DNA of 64,000 nucleotides. Source: VRUG01 sp965372745. Its GTDB lineage: Bacteria > Planctomycetota > Phycisphaerae > Sedimentisphaerales > Anaerobacaceae. The stretch spans positions 1-64,000 of the forward strand of contig CBDVDM010000009.1 of assembly GCA_965372745.1 (NCBI GenBank), read 5' to 3'. This document shows, piece after piece, positions 51,707 through 61,768 of the stretch. The translations under genes were made by a program, and so were the position numbers. Below the pieces are notes generated by a model. The model was not told where the DNA came from. It worked only from the letters and a program-made list of their open reading frames with translations, and ran no database searches. Position 1 is the first letter of the stretch. Each line of letters opens with the position of its first letter.

Positions 51707-54700
51707 GTGGCAGAATTGCATGAAAAAAATGGTGTTCTCGGCTGGTTTGCTTCTAATCATGTGGCAGCTAATCTTTTGATGGTGCTTATTGTTGTGGCCG
51801 GCCTGCTTAGCATTTTCAATATCAAAAAAGAGGTATTTCCCGAATTCAGTGTTGATATGATTACCGTCACGGTTCCGTATCTTGGAGCTTCACCTGAGGA
51901 TGTTGAAAAGGGGGTGATTCTCAGGGTAGAAGAGGCTATAGCAGGTGTTGATGGGATTAAGAGACTAAGTTCGACAGCCGGCGAGGGCACAGGTACAACG
52001 GTTGTAGAAGTTGAAGAATATGCTGATATTACGGAAGTACTTGACGACATTAAGGCAGAGATTGACAGGATAATCACATTCCCGGTAGAGACGGAAAAAC
52101 CTGTAATAACGGAGATTAAAACTCGCCACAAGGTGATTAGTCTTGTGATATACGGTGATGTTTCAGAGAAGATACTAAAAAGTCTTGCCGACCAGGTTCG
52201 TGATGACCTTACAGCCAAGAGTAATATTAGTCAGATAAGCATAGCAGGAATTCGTCCTTACGAGATTTCGATAGAAGTTTCGGAAGAGACGCTAAGAAGA
52301 TACGGGTTTAGTTTCGATGATGTAGCTAATATTGTCCGTAATTCTTCGCTTGATATACCGGCAGGTTCGGTAAAAACCAAGGGTGGAGAAATACTCGTTC
52401 GGACAAAGGGACAAAAATATTTTGGACCTGAGTTTGAAGAGATTATCATTTTGGCGGAAAAAGACGGCACAGAGGTTCGACTTGGCGACATTGCCAACGT
52501 TAGAGATGATTTTGAGGACACCGACCTTTATTCAAGATTCGATGGTAAAAGAGCTGCGTTAATTCAGGTGTCACGCACAGGAGAGCAAAACGTTCTGGAT
52601 ATTGCCATGACAGTAAAAGAATATATAAATGAAAAAGAGAAATTTTTGCCTGAGGGGGTTTCGCTTGCCTTGTGGGAGGATGATTCAGCTATTTTAAAAT
52701 CACGAATGAATCTCCTTAAAAAGAATGCATATATAGGTTTGGGATTGGTATTTTTGTGCTTACTTCTGTTTCTTGATATACGTCTTGCTTTCTGGATTAC
52801 GCTTGGAATACCGATATCTTTTTTGGGAGCGTTCTGGATAATTCCGTTGTTTGGCGTTTCCATTAACATGATTTCTCTTTTTGCCTTTATTATGGCGCTT
52901 GGGCTGGTGGTTGCTGATGCGATTGTAGTAGGAGAGAATATCTTCGAGTATCGTCAGCAGGGTATGGACGGTGCGAGTGCAGCGATAAAAGGCGTGCGAG
53001 AAATGGTAATGCCGGTGATTCTGGCGGTTTTGACAACAATGTTTGCATTTTTGCCGCTTGCATATACGGCCGGAACTACAGGCAAGATTCTAAAAGTTCT
53101 TCCGATAATTGTAATAAGCGTGCTTGGGTTTTCATTGATAGAAGCGCTTTTGATTTTACCTGCCCATTTATCTATGAAGATATCCAGAAAAAAGAATAGA
53201 CTTGTCGAATTTACAGATAAGATTAATCAGCTAACAGAGAATAAGCTTAAGAAATTTGTTAACGGCAGGTTTGCAGAAGTTGTTGAATTAGCAGTCAAAT
53301 GGCGATATGTGACTTTGTCTTTAGGAATCGCAATATTTTTATTTACGATAGGTTTTGTGGCAGGCGGCTATTTAAAGTTTACATTATTTGATAGTATAGA
53401 AGCAGACAACATGGTAGCAACTTTGATGATGCCGCAGGGTACACCGGTAGAAAGGACCCAGGAGATAGCAGATAAGATAGAGCAGGCGGCTTTTCAGGTT
53501 AGAGATGAATTTGATAGTAAGAGTAAGAGTGAAATTTCTATTGTCAAACATATATCTACTACTGTCGGTGCTAATCCTATGGCGGCGAGGGGTGGGCCTG
53601 TCAGTAATACTGCCGGCGGCGGAGCAGCATCGAATTTAGCAGAGGTAAATGTCGAGCTTTTAGCAGGCGAAGAACGGGATGTTTCAAGTGTGAAATTAAA
53701 GAATCGCTGGAGAGAAATAGTAGGTGAAGTAGAGGGTGTGTCATCGCTTACATTTACTTCGCAAACCTTTACCGTCGGTGATGCGATAAATGTTGAGCTT
53801 TCTCATCAGAATTTCCCGGTTTTGCTGGAATCTGTAGAAAGCTTGAAGCAGGCTTTAAAAGAGTACGCAGGAGTAAGCGATATTACAGACAGCTTCGAGG
53901 CTGGCAAGTCGGAACTGAAATTGTCACTAAAAGACAGCGGGCGGATTTTGGGATTGACGCTTTCAGACCTGGCCAGGCAGATAAGACAGGGATTTTACGG
54001 CGAAGAGGTACAGCGAATTCAGCGAGGACGTGATGATATCAGGGTTATGGTGCGGTATCCGGAAGATGAAAGAAAAAAACTGTCGGATATTGAAAATATG
54101 AGAATTCGTTTGCCAGATGGAACGGAGATTCCATTTAAAACTGTAGCTGAAGTGGAATACGGTCAGGGCTATGCAGCAATACAGCGGGTAGACAGACGTC
54201 GCGTAGTAAGTGTTTCTGCTGATGTAGACGAGGCGTTGGCTAATGCAAAAGAAATCAACAGGGACCTGCGGTTGAAAATATTGCCTCGATTGATGCAGGA
54301 ATACCCCGGGCTGCAATATCGTTTTGCCGGTGAGGCGCGAGAAATGAGTGATTCATTTGGAAGTCTCAAGGTAAATTACCTGATAGCAATGATGGCGATA
54401 TATGGATTATTAGCAATTCAATTTAGAAGTTACAGCCAGCCATTGATAGTGATGTCGGCAATTCCCTTTGGTATTGTCGGGGCAGTGTGGGGACATGTTT
54501 TGATGGGCCTGATATTTATGACAAAATTCAATCTTAGTATGTTATCAATGTTTGGTATTGTTGCGCTGTCGGGTGTTGTAGTAAATGATTCACTAATTAT
54601 GATAGACCTTATCAATCGTGAGCGTCGAAGCGGAATAAAACTTCGTCAGGTAGTTCGTGACAGTGTTACCAGACGATTTCGACCTATCATGCTGACTACA

Positions 54701-54898
54701 TTGACGACATTTTTCGGTCTGGTTCCGATGCTTTTGGAAAGAAGTCTGCAGGCCAGGTTTTTGATTCCGATGGCAATTAGCCTGGCCTTCGGCGTTATGT
54801 TTGCGACATTGATAACCCTTTTTCTGGTTCCATCGCTGTATATGATTTTAGAGGACATGAAAAATCGGTTGTTGAAGCGAACGCAAAGTGGATGCTGA
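51707..54898 (+). CDS. RND efflux transporter permease
   Basis: A 1063-residue AcrB/MexB-type proton-driven transporter with twelve membrane helices arranged around two large periplasmic loops. MITVTVPYLGASPEDVEKGV opens the first porter domain; helix 4 carries the family's charged pair region (ALGLVVADAIVVGENIFE), and helices 10-12 end with GVVVNDSLIMIDLINRERR. It starts with GTG; GAGGA lies about 10 bases upstream. In this sequence helix 4 has a single aspartate, as in many metal, lipid and HAE2-like pumps. The substrate is unknown. Confidence 0.93.
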   Translation: MAELHEKNGVLGWFASNHVAANLLMVLIVVAGLLSIFNIKKEVFPEFSVDMITVTVPYLGASPEDVEKGVILRVEEAIAGVDGIKRLSSTAGEGTGTTVVEVEEYADITEVLDDIKAEIDRIITFPVETEKPVITEIKTRHKVISLVIYGDVSEKILKSLADQVRDDLTAKSNISQISIAGIRPYEISIEVSEETLRRYGFSFDDVANIVRNSSLDIPAGSVKTKGGEILVRTKGQKYFGPEFEEIIILAEKDGTEVRLGDIANVRDDFEDTDLYSRFDGKRAALIQVSRTGEQNVLDIAMTVKEYINEKEKFLPEGVSLALWEDDSAILKSRMNLLKKNAYIGLGLVFLCLLLFLDIRLAFWITLGIPISFLGAFWIIPLFGVSINMISLFAFIMALGLVVADAIVVGENIFEYRQQGMDGASAAIKGVREMVMPVILAVLTTMFAFLPLAYTAGTTGKILKVLPIIVISVLGFSLIEALLILPAHLSMKISRKKNRLVEFTDKINQLTENKLKKFVNGRFAEVVELAVKWRYVTLSLGIAIFLFTIGFVAGGYLKFTLFDSIEADNMVATLMMPQGTPVERTQEIADKIEQAAFQVRDEFDSKSKSEISIVKHISTTVGANPMAARGGPVSNTAGGGAASNLAEVNVELLAGEERDVSSVKLKNRWREIVGEVEGVSSLTFTSQTFTVGDAINVELSHQNFPVLLESVESLKQALKEYAGVSDITDSFEAGKSELKLSLKDSGRILGLTLSDLARQIRQGFYGEEVQRIQRGRDDIRVMVRYPEDERKKLSDIENMRIRLPDGTEIPFKTVAEVEYGQGYAAIQRVDRRRVVSVSADVDEALANAKEINRDLRLKILPRLMQEYPGLQYRFAGEAREMSDSFGSLKVNYLIAMMAIYGLLAIQFRSYSQPLIVMSAIPFGIVGAVWGHVLMGLIFMTKFNLSMLSMFGIVALSGVVVNDSLIMIDLINRERRSGIKLRQVVRDSVTRRFRPIMLTTLTTFFGLVPMLLERSLQARFLIPMAISLAFGVMFATLITLFLVPSLYMILEDMKNRLLKRTQSGC

Positions 54899-55049
54899 AT
54901 ATTTGCAATTTGTAACTTGTTTATATGCAGGAGGTTAGCGAGTTATATAAAATTTGTGCAATTATCGGAATTTTCTGGCTAAATTATCGCGGGTAAATTA
55001 AAATAAATAGCGGGATGTTGGTAACAGAAGGGAAAGGCTCTTAGACTGC

Positions 55050-55805
55050 ATGGGGATTTTCGCAAAATATAAACCAAGGATTGAGGTTGCCTCTGACGCA
55101 GAGAGTCTTGCTCGTAACTGTGTTTCTCATTTTGTCACAGACGCCCGGAATACATTCAAAGTTAAAGATAAATTTTATGTAGCTGTATCCGGCGGGCAAA
55201 CCCCCAAACGCTTTTTTGAATTGCTTGGTGAAGAACCGGCCGCAAAGGATTTAGCGTGGGATAAAATTCATTTGTTCTGGGTTGATGAGCGTATAGTCGA
55301 GCCGGATTCGATATGGAGTAATTATAAGCTTGTTTTGGACAGCTTTTTGGACAAGATGAACATTCCTGATGAAAATATACACCGTATACCTACTGAACAC
55401 GATGATTTTAGAGCAGCGGCTCGACATTATGAAGAGACTATTCGGAAAGTATTTAATTTAGAACAGGGGAAATTACCTCAGTTCGACCTTATTGTGCTTG
55501 GGATGGGAACCGAGGGAGATACCGGGTCACTGTTTCCTAACAGCTATGCACCTTTTGATACTGAAGATTTGGCATGTGTTGTTTATGTTCTGGATGAAAA
55601 GCTAAACAGAATAACACTTACTCATCCGGTCTTATCGGCATCGTCGCACCTGGTTGTTCTGGTTTCCGGCGAAGAAAAAGCGGAAATATTAAAAGAAGTT
55701 TTGACAACTGAGCCGGATGAGGTCCGGTATCCTATCCATGTACTCTGGCCTGTTCTTGACAAGGTGACGTGGCTTGTTGACCGCCAGGCTGCCAGGCTGC
55801 TATAA
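55050..55805 (+). CDS. pgl: 6-phosphogluconolactonase-like protein
   Basis: A 251-residue protein of the Pgl/SOL family. VSGGQTPKRFFELL, FWVDERIVEPDSIWSNYKL and VSGEEKAEIL match the family. In the catalytic loop, normally G-x-D-G-H-T-A-S-L-F-P, this protein reads GTEGDTGSLFP, so Asp157 replaces the histidine proposed as the catalytic base. It could still be a lactonase with altered chemistry or a sugar-phosphate-binding relative. It is not linked to zwf or gnd here. Confidence 0.8.
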   Translation: MGIFAKYKPRIEVASDAESLARNCVSHFVTDARNTFKVKDKFYVAVSGGQTPKRFFELLGEEPAAKDLAWDKIHLFWVDERIVEPDSIWSNYKLVLDSFLDKMNIPDENIHRIPTEHDDFRAAARHYEETIRKVFNLEQGKLPQFDLIVLGMGTEGDTGSLFPNSYAPFDTEDLACVVYVLDEKLNRITLTHPVLSASSHLVVLVSGEEKAEILKEVLTTEPDEVRYPIHVLWPVLDKVTWLVDRQAARLL

Positions 55806-55868
55806 CAATGTGTATCCTGCGTTTGCAGGGTTAATTAACATTTAAGTAACTCATTTCTTTTTTAATAT

Positions 55869-56258
55869 TTACTCCGGGATTGTTAACTTTATACCCGGTT
55901 TAAGTTTTTCAGGGTTTTTGATTTTATTCCGGTTGGCTTCGAGAATTTCCTTCCACCTGTTTGCCGTGCCGTAGTGTTTATAGGAAATCGAAGAAAGGGT
56001 TTCGCCTTTTGTCACGATATGCAGCCTTTGCCATGCTGAGATTTCAGGTTTTTCCGTTACGTGAGCGGTTATTTTATTTGCAGGTGAATCGCTGACGGAA
56101 TCAGACTTTTCTTCGAGTGTTTGCGGATGATTATTTGTGTTTTGTTTTTGCAGTATCCTTGCTTTTGTGCTTAGAGACGGTCTGGTAGCAAGCCAGATAA
56201 CGGCAAATGCTGTCAGCAATAGACCTATGGCCATGCCTGTTTTCAGATCTTTCGGCAT
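55869..56258 (-). CDS. LysM-domain protein with N-terminal membrane anchor
   Basis: A 129-residue protein with one hydrophobic segment (about residues 8-25), a polar linker and a C-terminal LysM domain (HIVTKGETLSSISYKHYGTA, NRNKIKNPEKLKPGIKLTIP). LysM modules bind peptidoglycan, so it is probably anchored in the inner membrane and reaches the cell wall. It is only 4 bases downstream of secDF on the same strand and likely shares its transcript. Confidence 0.9.
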   Translation of the reverse strand: MPKDLKTGMAIGLLLTAFAVIWLATRPSLSTKARILQKQNTNNHPQTLEEKSDSVSDSPANKITAHVTEKPEISAWQRLHIVTKGETLSSISYKHYGTANRWKEILEANRNKIKNPEKLKPGIKLTIPE

Positions 56259-56262
56259 TTAA

Positions 56263-59200
56263 TTACTTGTTTTGTTTTTTGCTTTTAGTTCCGATTAACA
56301 AAATCGGTGCAGCAATTGCGATTGACGAATATGTACCAACAATGATACCGAAACCGATAGCAAATGTAAAGCCTCTTAGGGCCGGGCCACCGAAGATGTA
56401 CATTATCAGTACGACAATAAATGTTGTAAATGATGTTATAAGAGTTCTTGAAAGTGTCTGGTTAATGCTGTTTGAAATCGTCTGGGCAGTAAGTCTGGCT
56501 TTATGTCGGTTCTCGCGAATTCGGTCAAAGACAACAATCGTATCATTAAGCGAATAGCCAATCAGTGTCAAAAATGCTGCGATTATTGCAAGGTTGATTT
56601 TAAAGTCGCCTATCAGGATGGCCTGTCCGAAAGCTGTTGGTGCAAGATACGTACATGCAGTGACAGCCCCTAAAGTTATGGCCACATCGTGAATAAGAGC
56701 AACAATGGCAGCGATACCGTAGCGTACATTACCGAACCGAACCCAGATATAAGTAATAATGGCGAACAGTGACAATATGATGGCAATCAATGCCCGTGTT
56801 TTTGCTTCGGCTCCGACAGACGGGTTTATCTGTGTTACACGCGGAAGAGAAGTTTCCAGTCTTGTTGCTGCCAATACCTTGGTTTTTTCATTCTCAGTAA
56901 ATCTCGTCCATTCATCTTTTGTAAGTTCCCTGAATCCTGCTTCAGGCTCAACTGAAACAAATGTAAAAGTATCGGCTGTCTGAGTTTCTGCGATTGGATT
57001 TAGGTCAGAGCCGAGGATTTTGTAGGAATACCAGTCGATGTCCCGCATGTCAGGCTTGAACCTTAAGTCCTTGAGTCTCAGGTCGAGATGCTCGGCGGTA
57101 ACAGGCTTTTTTAAGTTGAATGTGATTTTTACACCACCGATAAAGTTTGCAAGTTCCGGATATGCATCAATGGTGTCTTCGGTTATTTTCTCGACAGAGG
57201 TTATTTTAGGCTGAAGGTTAAGGCGAACTTCAAGTATATCTGCAAAGCAGTTCAGTATGGCATTGTTTACAACTTCTTCAACTATGGGTTCAGAAATAAC
57301 TTCTTCGGGAAATGCAGTTGCCAGTACATCTTTGACCATGGATTTATTTGTCCGGCTTGTAGTTACGGTAAATATGGATGGATTGTCCGGATTTTGTGTA
57401 ACAGCCAAATCGGTTAACGTCTCTGCGATTGCTGCGGCAACTTCAACGGATGTCAGCTGACTGTTTTCGGCGAAAGTGATGGTTGTGGTTGTTTTGTTTG
57501 TTTCTGTTGTTGTGATTTCATATTGATTGTTTTCTTTACCTATGCTGTAGACATTCGCGGCGGCAAGAGCAGGATTGTTTAACCTGATACCTTCCTGATG
57601 AATTTTCTCCTCGACCTGCTGTCGTGTGAGCGTAATGTCTTCTTTCAAGTTGATCTGGACGGAAGTGCCGCCGGTAAATTCAATATCGTACTTGTTGTTC
57701 TTTACATTATCTCTTGTAAAAAAGATGAACAGACCACTTGAGACAAGCAATACAGAGAGCGTAAAAAATACGGGTCTAAGTGCCATCCAGTTTATATTTG
57801 GTTTCTTTATCAGACGCATCATATATAAACGGGTTTTGATGAGTCGTTTCGAGAGCAGGAAATCAAAATTTGCCCTGGTGACAAACAAGGCGGTAAACAT
57901 ACTCGAAACGATACCAAGCATAAGAACAATTGCAAAACCTTTAATTTCTTCTGAAGCTACCCAGAACAAAATCGCAGCAGTAATAAATGTTGTCAGGTTT
58001 GCATCAAGAATCGTTCTAAAAGCTTTTTGATAGCCGTTTTTGATTGCGATGGCGAGCGAAGAGCCTTTTTGCATTTCTTCCCTGATTCTTTCAAAGATGA
58101 GAACATTTGCATCGACACTCATACCGATAGTCAGGATAAGGCCTGCGATGCCAGGTAGCGTAAATGTTGCGTTGACTGCTGCCATTATAGCAAGAACGAA
58201 GAGCATATTTATAAACAGAGCAATATCGGCGATTCCACCTGCGAGCAGATAGTAAGCAAGAATGCAGCCTGCTACAACGGCGAATCCAATCAGGCCTGCT
58301 TTTATGCCCTTATTCCTGTTGTCGCTTCCGATTGAAGGGCCGATTGATTTTACAGATATCGGCTGTTCGATAAGTCTTGCCGGCAATGAGCCTGCCCTTA
58401 ATTTATTGATAAGGTCTGTTTGCTGCGTCTGTGAATAGTTGCCGGTTATTTGTCCCCGCATGTATATCCTCGAATTAATGTTAGGTGCTGATACTGCAAG
58501 GTTGTCAAGCAATATACAGAGAGGCCGACCAATGTTATTTCCGGTAATTGTTGAAAAGATTTTTCCTCCTCTTTCGTCCAGTGTGAAATTGATAGCACGT
58601 TTACCGGTCTGATGTTCTGTGCCCGGCTCGGCTCTTTTCAGCTTCCATGCCTTAGCTTCTACTCCGTGCAGCATTACTTCGTCAGTTTTGTTACTGGAAA
58701 GAACATAATGTTTGTTGCCAAATGATGCGACAACTATGTAAGAGTTTTTCCACTCGTCAATGTTTTCTATCTGACACCATATATAATCTGATGTTGATGC
58801 GAATTTCGGGCCTTTCTTTTGAATGTTGTCGACATAGGTTTCAATCTCATCGACTGAAAGTTCTGTCCGGTCTGTTGTAGGCAGAATTCTGAACTCAAGG
58901 ATACCGGCGCCTTTTAACATTCTCTGCAAATCTTTCGGATCATCGAGGCCTCCCCTGAAGGGGTAATATTCATCAAACGCAACGACAGTTTTATCGATTG
59001 ATTCCGTTCGGTCAATGAACTCAGTTTTTAAATCATCAATAGCCTGAGCTCTTTTTATCGAGCCGATTGGCATGTCAAGAACAAGATTAAGCTGGTCTTC
59101 AGTTAGGCTTAACTTATCAAGCGGTCTTTTGGCATCGAGGTAGAGGTCTTTTTTGCCTGTTGCAGGTTCGAGAAGCTCATCGATTAGTTTCGCCCAGTTG

Positions 59201-59904
59201 CCGTAAGTATTTGTGTATTCTTTAAGAACAGCGGTGTTAATAATATCGGTGCCAGGGAAATTATTAAGTGTTTCATTTAATTCATTTTCATCAAGCCCTG
59301 ACCAGGCACTTACATTTAGTTTGACCTGGTTGAGATTAAGAGCGGTTTCCGCGATTTTAGCTTCAAATTGTTTTAGCTGGGCAGAGAGATTGTCAGTGAC
59401 TGCCCGAAGGTCTGTATACTCGTTATAGGCAGCAGCGAGGTTTGTCAGAATTTGCATTTTATCTTCCGAATCTCCTGCAAATTCTTTGAAGTCTTTCGCC
59501 TGTTGCTCGGCTGGTTTGGAAAGTGAGCGGAGGATTTTTGCCGGATTTATGTTAAGAGCAAGAAGTTCGCTTTTGGTTTTTTCATAGTTTTGTCTTTTTG
59601 TTCTCGACTCCTCGCTTGCAAGCGGCATCTGTATTTCAAAGCGGGTATTACCATGTGGTCGCCATACAAGATTCTGGATATTAGCTGGGTCAATGCGTCT
59701 GCGCAGCACCGTAATCATATTCTGGGAAAGGTCTTTTTTGTCGCTGTCACTTAGACCATAGGTGTCAATCTCGTATAAGAGACTCGTACCGCCTGCAAGG
59801 TCCAGTCCGGGTTTTAATGTTTTGTTGGCTGGGTATAAAGTCCAGGCTGCAACGATAACCAAAACGATGATTATGATATTCTTCAAAACGAGATTCCTGC
59901 CCAT
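56263..59904 (-). CDS. secDF: Fused protein translocase subunits SecD-SecF
   Basis: A 1213-residue fusion with two sets of six membrane helices. The SecD half opens with KPGLDLAGGTSLLYEID and includes a very long P1 domain (over 300 residues with extra helical inserts near residues 100-300). The SecF half begins near residue 735 with YDIEFTGGTSVQINL. Repeated SMSVDANVLIFERIREE and SLNDTIVVFDRIRENR segments mark the channel cores. It uses ion-motive force to pull proteins from the Sec pore. TTAGGAG precedes the ATG at 59904, preferred to a TTG five codons earlier. Confidence 0.95.
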   Translation of the reverse strand: MGRNLVLKNIIIIVLVIVAAWTLYPANKTLKPGLDLAGGTSLLYEIDTYGLSDSDKKDLSQNMITVLRRRIDPANIQNLVWRPHGNTRFEIQMPLASEESRTKRQNYEKTKSELLALNINPAKILRSLSKPAEQQAKDFKEFAGDSEDKMQILTNLAAAYNEYTDLRAVTDNLSAQLKQFEAKIAETALNLNQVKLNVSAWSGLDENELNETLNNFPGTDIINTAVLKEYTNTYGNWAKLIDELLEPATGKKDLYLDAKRPLDKLSLTEDQLNLVLDMPIGSIKRAQAIDDLKTEFIDRTESIDKTVVAFDEYYPFRGGLDDPKDLQRMLKGAGILEFRILPTTDRTELSVDEIETYVDNIQKKGPKFASTSDYIWCQIENIDEWKNSYIVVASFGNKHYVLSSNKTDEVMLHGVEAKAWKLKRAEPGTEHQTGKRAINFTLDERGGKIFSTITGNNIGRPLCILLDNLAVSAPNINSRIYMRGQITGNYSQTQQTDLINKLRAGSLPARLIEQPISVKSIGPSIGSDNRNKGIKAGLIGFAVVAGCILAYYLLAGGIADIALFINMLFVLAIMAAVNATFTLPGIAGLILTIGMSVDANVLIFERIREEMQKGSSLAIAIKNGYQKAFRTILDANLTTFITAAILFWVASEEIKGFAIVLMLGIVSSMFTALFVTRANFDFLLSKRLIKTRLYMMRLIKKPNINWMALRPVFFTLSVLLVSSGLFIFFTRDNVKNNKYDIEFTGGTSVQINLKEDITLTRQQVEEKIHQEGIRLNNPALAAANVYSIGKENNQYEITTTETNKTTTTITFAENSQLTSVEVAAAIAETLTDLAVTQNPDNPSIFTVTTSRTNKSMVKDVLATAFPEEVISEPIVEEVVNNAILNCFADILEVRLNLQPKITSVEKITEDTIDAYPELANFIGGVKITFNLKKPVTAEHLDLRLKDLRFKPDMRDIDWYSYKILGSDLNPIAETQTADTFTFVSVEPEAGFRELTKDEWTRFTENEKTKVLAATRLETSLPRVTQINPSVGAEAKTRALIAIILSLFAIITYIWVRFGNVRYGIAAIVALIHDVAITLGAVTACTYLAPTAFGQAILIGDFKINLAIIAAFLTLIGYSLNDTIVVFDRIRENRHKARLTAQTISNSINQTLSRTLITSFTTFIVVLIMYIFGGPALRGFTFAIGFGIIVGTYSSIAIAAPILLIGTKSKKQNK

Positions 59905-59961
59905 AACTTCTCCTAACAAATTATGCTATTGCTTACTAAGAATCTTATAAACCTTGTTTTA

Positions 59962-60384
59962 CTAATTTTTCTGTGAGACGTTTCTTCCAATCGCAGATGG
60001 TGCTACCTTTATTTTCGTATTATTCGATTCGTCAACTTTAATGGTAATTTCATCATCTTTGATATCAACAACAGTCCCGATGATACCGCCGATAGTTCTG
60101 ACCCTGTCATTTTTCTGAAGCGTCTTGACCATTTGCTTGTGCCGCTGTTGTTTTTTTCTCGGTCCCCTGAACAGCAGGAAATAGAAAACAACGAACATTA
60201 AGCCGAGAAAGATGAGATTGCTATAACTTCCTAAAGGTCCTTTCGGCCTGGATGTGGTTGCTGGCATGTTAGGCTCTGACGGTGCAATTGTAGTATTTTG
60301 CCCTTGTTCCGAGAGTGGTTCTGAAGTAATAGTCTCTGACATTTGCTCGTCCATGGCTTGTGCTAATATCAACATGTTATTCAT
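59962..60384 (-). CDS. yajC: Preprotein translocase subunit YajC
   Basis: A 140-residue single-pass membrane protein. The YajC core LIFLGLMFVVFYFLLFRGPR and KKQQRHKQMVKTLQKNDRVR are clear, followed by the small beta domain TIGGIIGTVVDIKDDEITIK. An N-terminal extension of about 50 residues is rich in Gln, Thr and Pro, longer than in most YajC proteins. AGGAAAGGAAC precedes the ATG at 60384. It lies just upstream of secDF, its usual partner. Confidence 0.93.
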   Translation of the reverse strand: MNNMLILAQAMDEQMSETITSEPLSEQGQNTTIAPSEPNMPATTSRPKGPLGSYSNLIFLGLMFVVFYFLLFRGPRKKQQRHKQMVKTLQKNDRVRTIGGIIGTVVDIKDDEITIKVDESNNTKIKVAPSAIGRNVSQKN

Positions 60385-60435
60385 TTTTGTTCCTTTCCTG
60401 TATCGACTTACGTTTTGCAATATGTGAGTCAAAAC

Positions 60436-60492
60436 CTGCGGTAAAACCGCAGGCTAAATAATAAATCTAAACCTGCCGAATAAATCGGCAGG
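60436..60492 (-). repeat. Two tandem TTAGCC-type hairpins between tgt and yajC
   Basis: CCTGCGGT/ACCGCAGG (60436-60454) and CCTGCCGA/TCGGCAGG (60473-60492) lie 18 bases apart, each bounded by TAAACC or AAAACC on the left and GGCTAA on the right. The first stem matches that at 46229-46247. They lie in the tgt-yajC gap and may shape the operon transcript. Confidence 0.75.
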
Positions 60493-60645
60493 CTAACTAT
60501 TGTTTCGTTCGCTTATGACAGACTCACAATGACAGCCGCTAATTTAAACTCTAAAACAAATCTTTATACCCTAAAGTGGTTCAAAATCACAGTAAAATTT
60601 TGAAAAGTAGGAATTTATGCTTCGAGAAGGTACAAAATGACAAAT

Positions 60646-61767
60646 TTATAAGTAGAGATTTTTATATTTGTTCAGTTTTTGGTCTGCCCACTCGCAAAAC
60701 AGGTTTTCATCGATTTTCAGTCGTATTTCGGCCATCAGTCTTTGGTAAAATCTTATGTTATGTAGTGATACGAGAATCGGGCCGAGCATTTCCCTGATAT
60801 TGAAATAGTGTCTCAGGGCACCTCTGGAATAGTTTCTACAGCAGTAGCAATCACAATCCGGCTCGATTGGGGCTGTATCGTTGGTATGACAGCTGTTTCT
60901 GAGCCTTACAGGGCCTTCTTCGGTAAAAGCAAAGGCATTTCTGCCGTTTCTTGTCGGCAGGACGCAGTCGAACATGTCAATCCCTTGCTTTACAGCGGCG
61001 ATGATGTCGTGTGGGGTTCCTGCTCCCATTAAATAACGCGGTTTGTCCTGAGGTAAAAGCGGTGTTGTATGTGATACGGTTTTTATCATGTTTTCATGGC
61101 CTTCACCGACGCTTAGTCCTCCAATTGCATAGCCGTCGAAATCCAGTTTTACAAGCTCGGCTGAACAATGTGTTCTAAGGTCTAAATCGGTCCCGCCCTG
61201 GATTATGCCGAACAGCATTTGCTCAGGATTTTTGTGTGCCTTTTTACAATCAGATGCCCAGCGAATGGTTCTTTTTACAGCTTTAATTAGAAGCCTGTTG
61301 TCTGCAGGAAATGGTGTGCACTGGTCGAAGCACATGATTATGTCAGCACCGATACGGTTTTGTAAATTAGTAGCGATTTTCGGATTGAGTAACATTTTGG
61401 TGCCGTCTACATGACTCGCAAACTCGACGCCGTCATCATCTATCCTTGTTAAAGGTGCAAGCGAGAAGACCTGGTATCCGCCGCTGTCAGTGAGAATGGG
61501 TTTGTCCCATGCCATGATTTTATGGATGCCGCCAAGTTTCTCTATTGTCTCAATGCCCGGCCTTAACATCAGGTGATATGTATTCGAGAGAAGAATTTCA
61601 GCGCCGGTTTCCTCAATTTGTCCGGCAGTTATACCTTTAACAGCAGCAGCTGTGCCGACGGGCATGAACACAGGAGTTTGTACCTGCCCGTGAGCGGTTG
61701 ATAACAGGGCTGTTCGCCCGTTGGAACCGGAATCGGTTTTTGTTACTGTAAAGTTCAACTCGTTCAT
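60646..61767 (-). CDS. tgt: Queuine tRNA-ribosyltransferase
   Basis: A 373-residue TIM-barrel enzyme of usual length. ILTDSGGYQVFSL carries the substrate-binding aspartate, GIDMFDCVLPTRNGRN the nucleophile aspartate, and CDCYCCRNYSRGALRH plus SLHN the zinc ligands. It exchanges guanine for preQ1 at the wobble base of GUN-anticodon tRNAs. It starts one base after the spoIID-like stop and precedes yajC, a common bacterial order (tgt-yajC-secD). Confidence 0.96.
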   Translation of the reverse strand: MNELNFTVTKTDSGSNGRTALLSTAHGQVQTPVFMPVGTAAAVKGITAGQIEETGAEILLSNTYHLMLRPGIETIEKLGGIHKIMAWDKPILTDSGGYQVFSLAPLTRIDDDGVEFASHVDGTKMLLNPKIATNLQNRIGADIIMCFDQCTPFPADNRLLIKAVKRTIRWASDCKKAHKNPEQMLFGIIQGGTDLDLRTHCSAELVKLDFDGYAIGGLSVGEGHENMIKTVSHTTPLLPQDKPRYLMGAGTPHDIIAAVKQGIDMFDCVLPTRNGRNAFAFTEEGPVRLRNSCHTNDTAPIEPDCDCYCCRNYSRGALRHYFNIREMLGPILVSLHNIRFYQRLMAEIRLKIDENLFCEWADQKLNKYKNLYL

Positions 61768-61768
61768 T

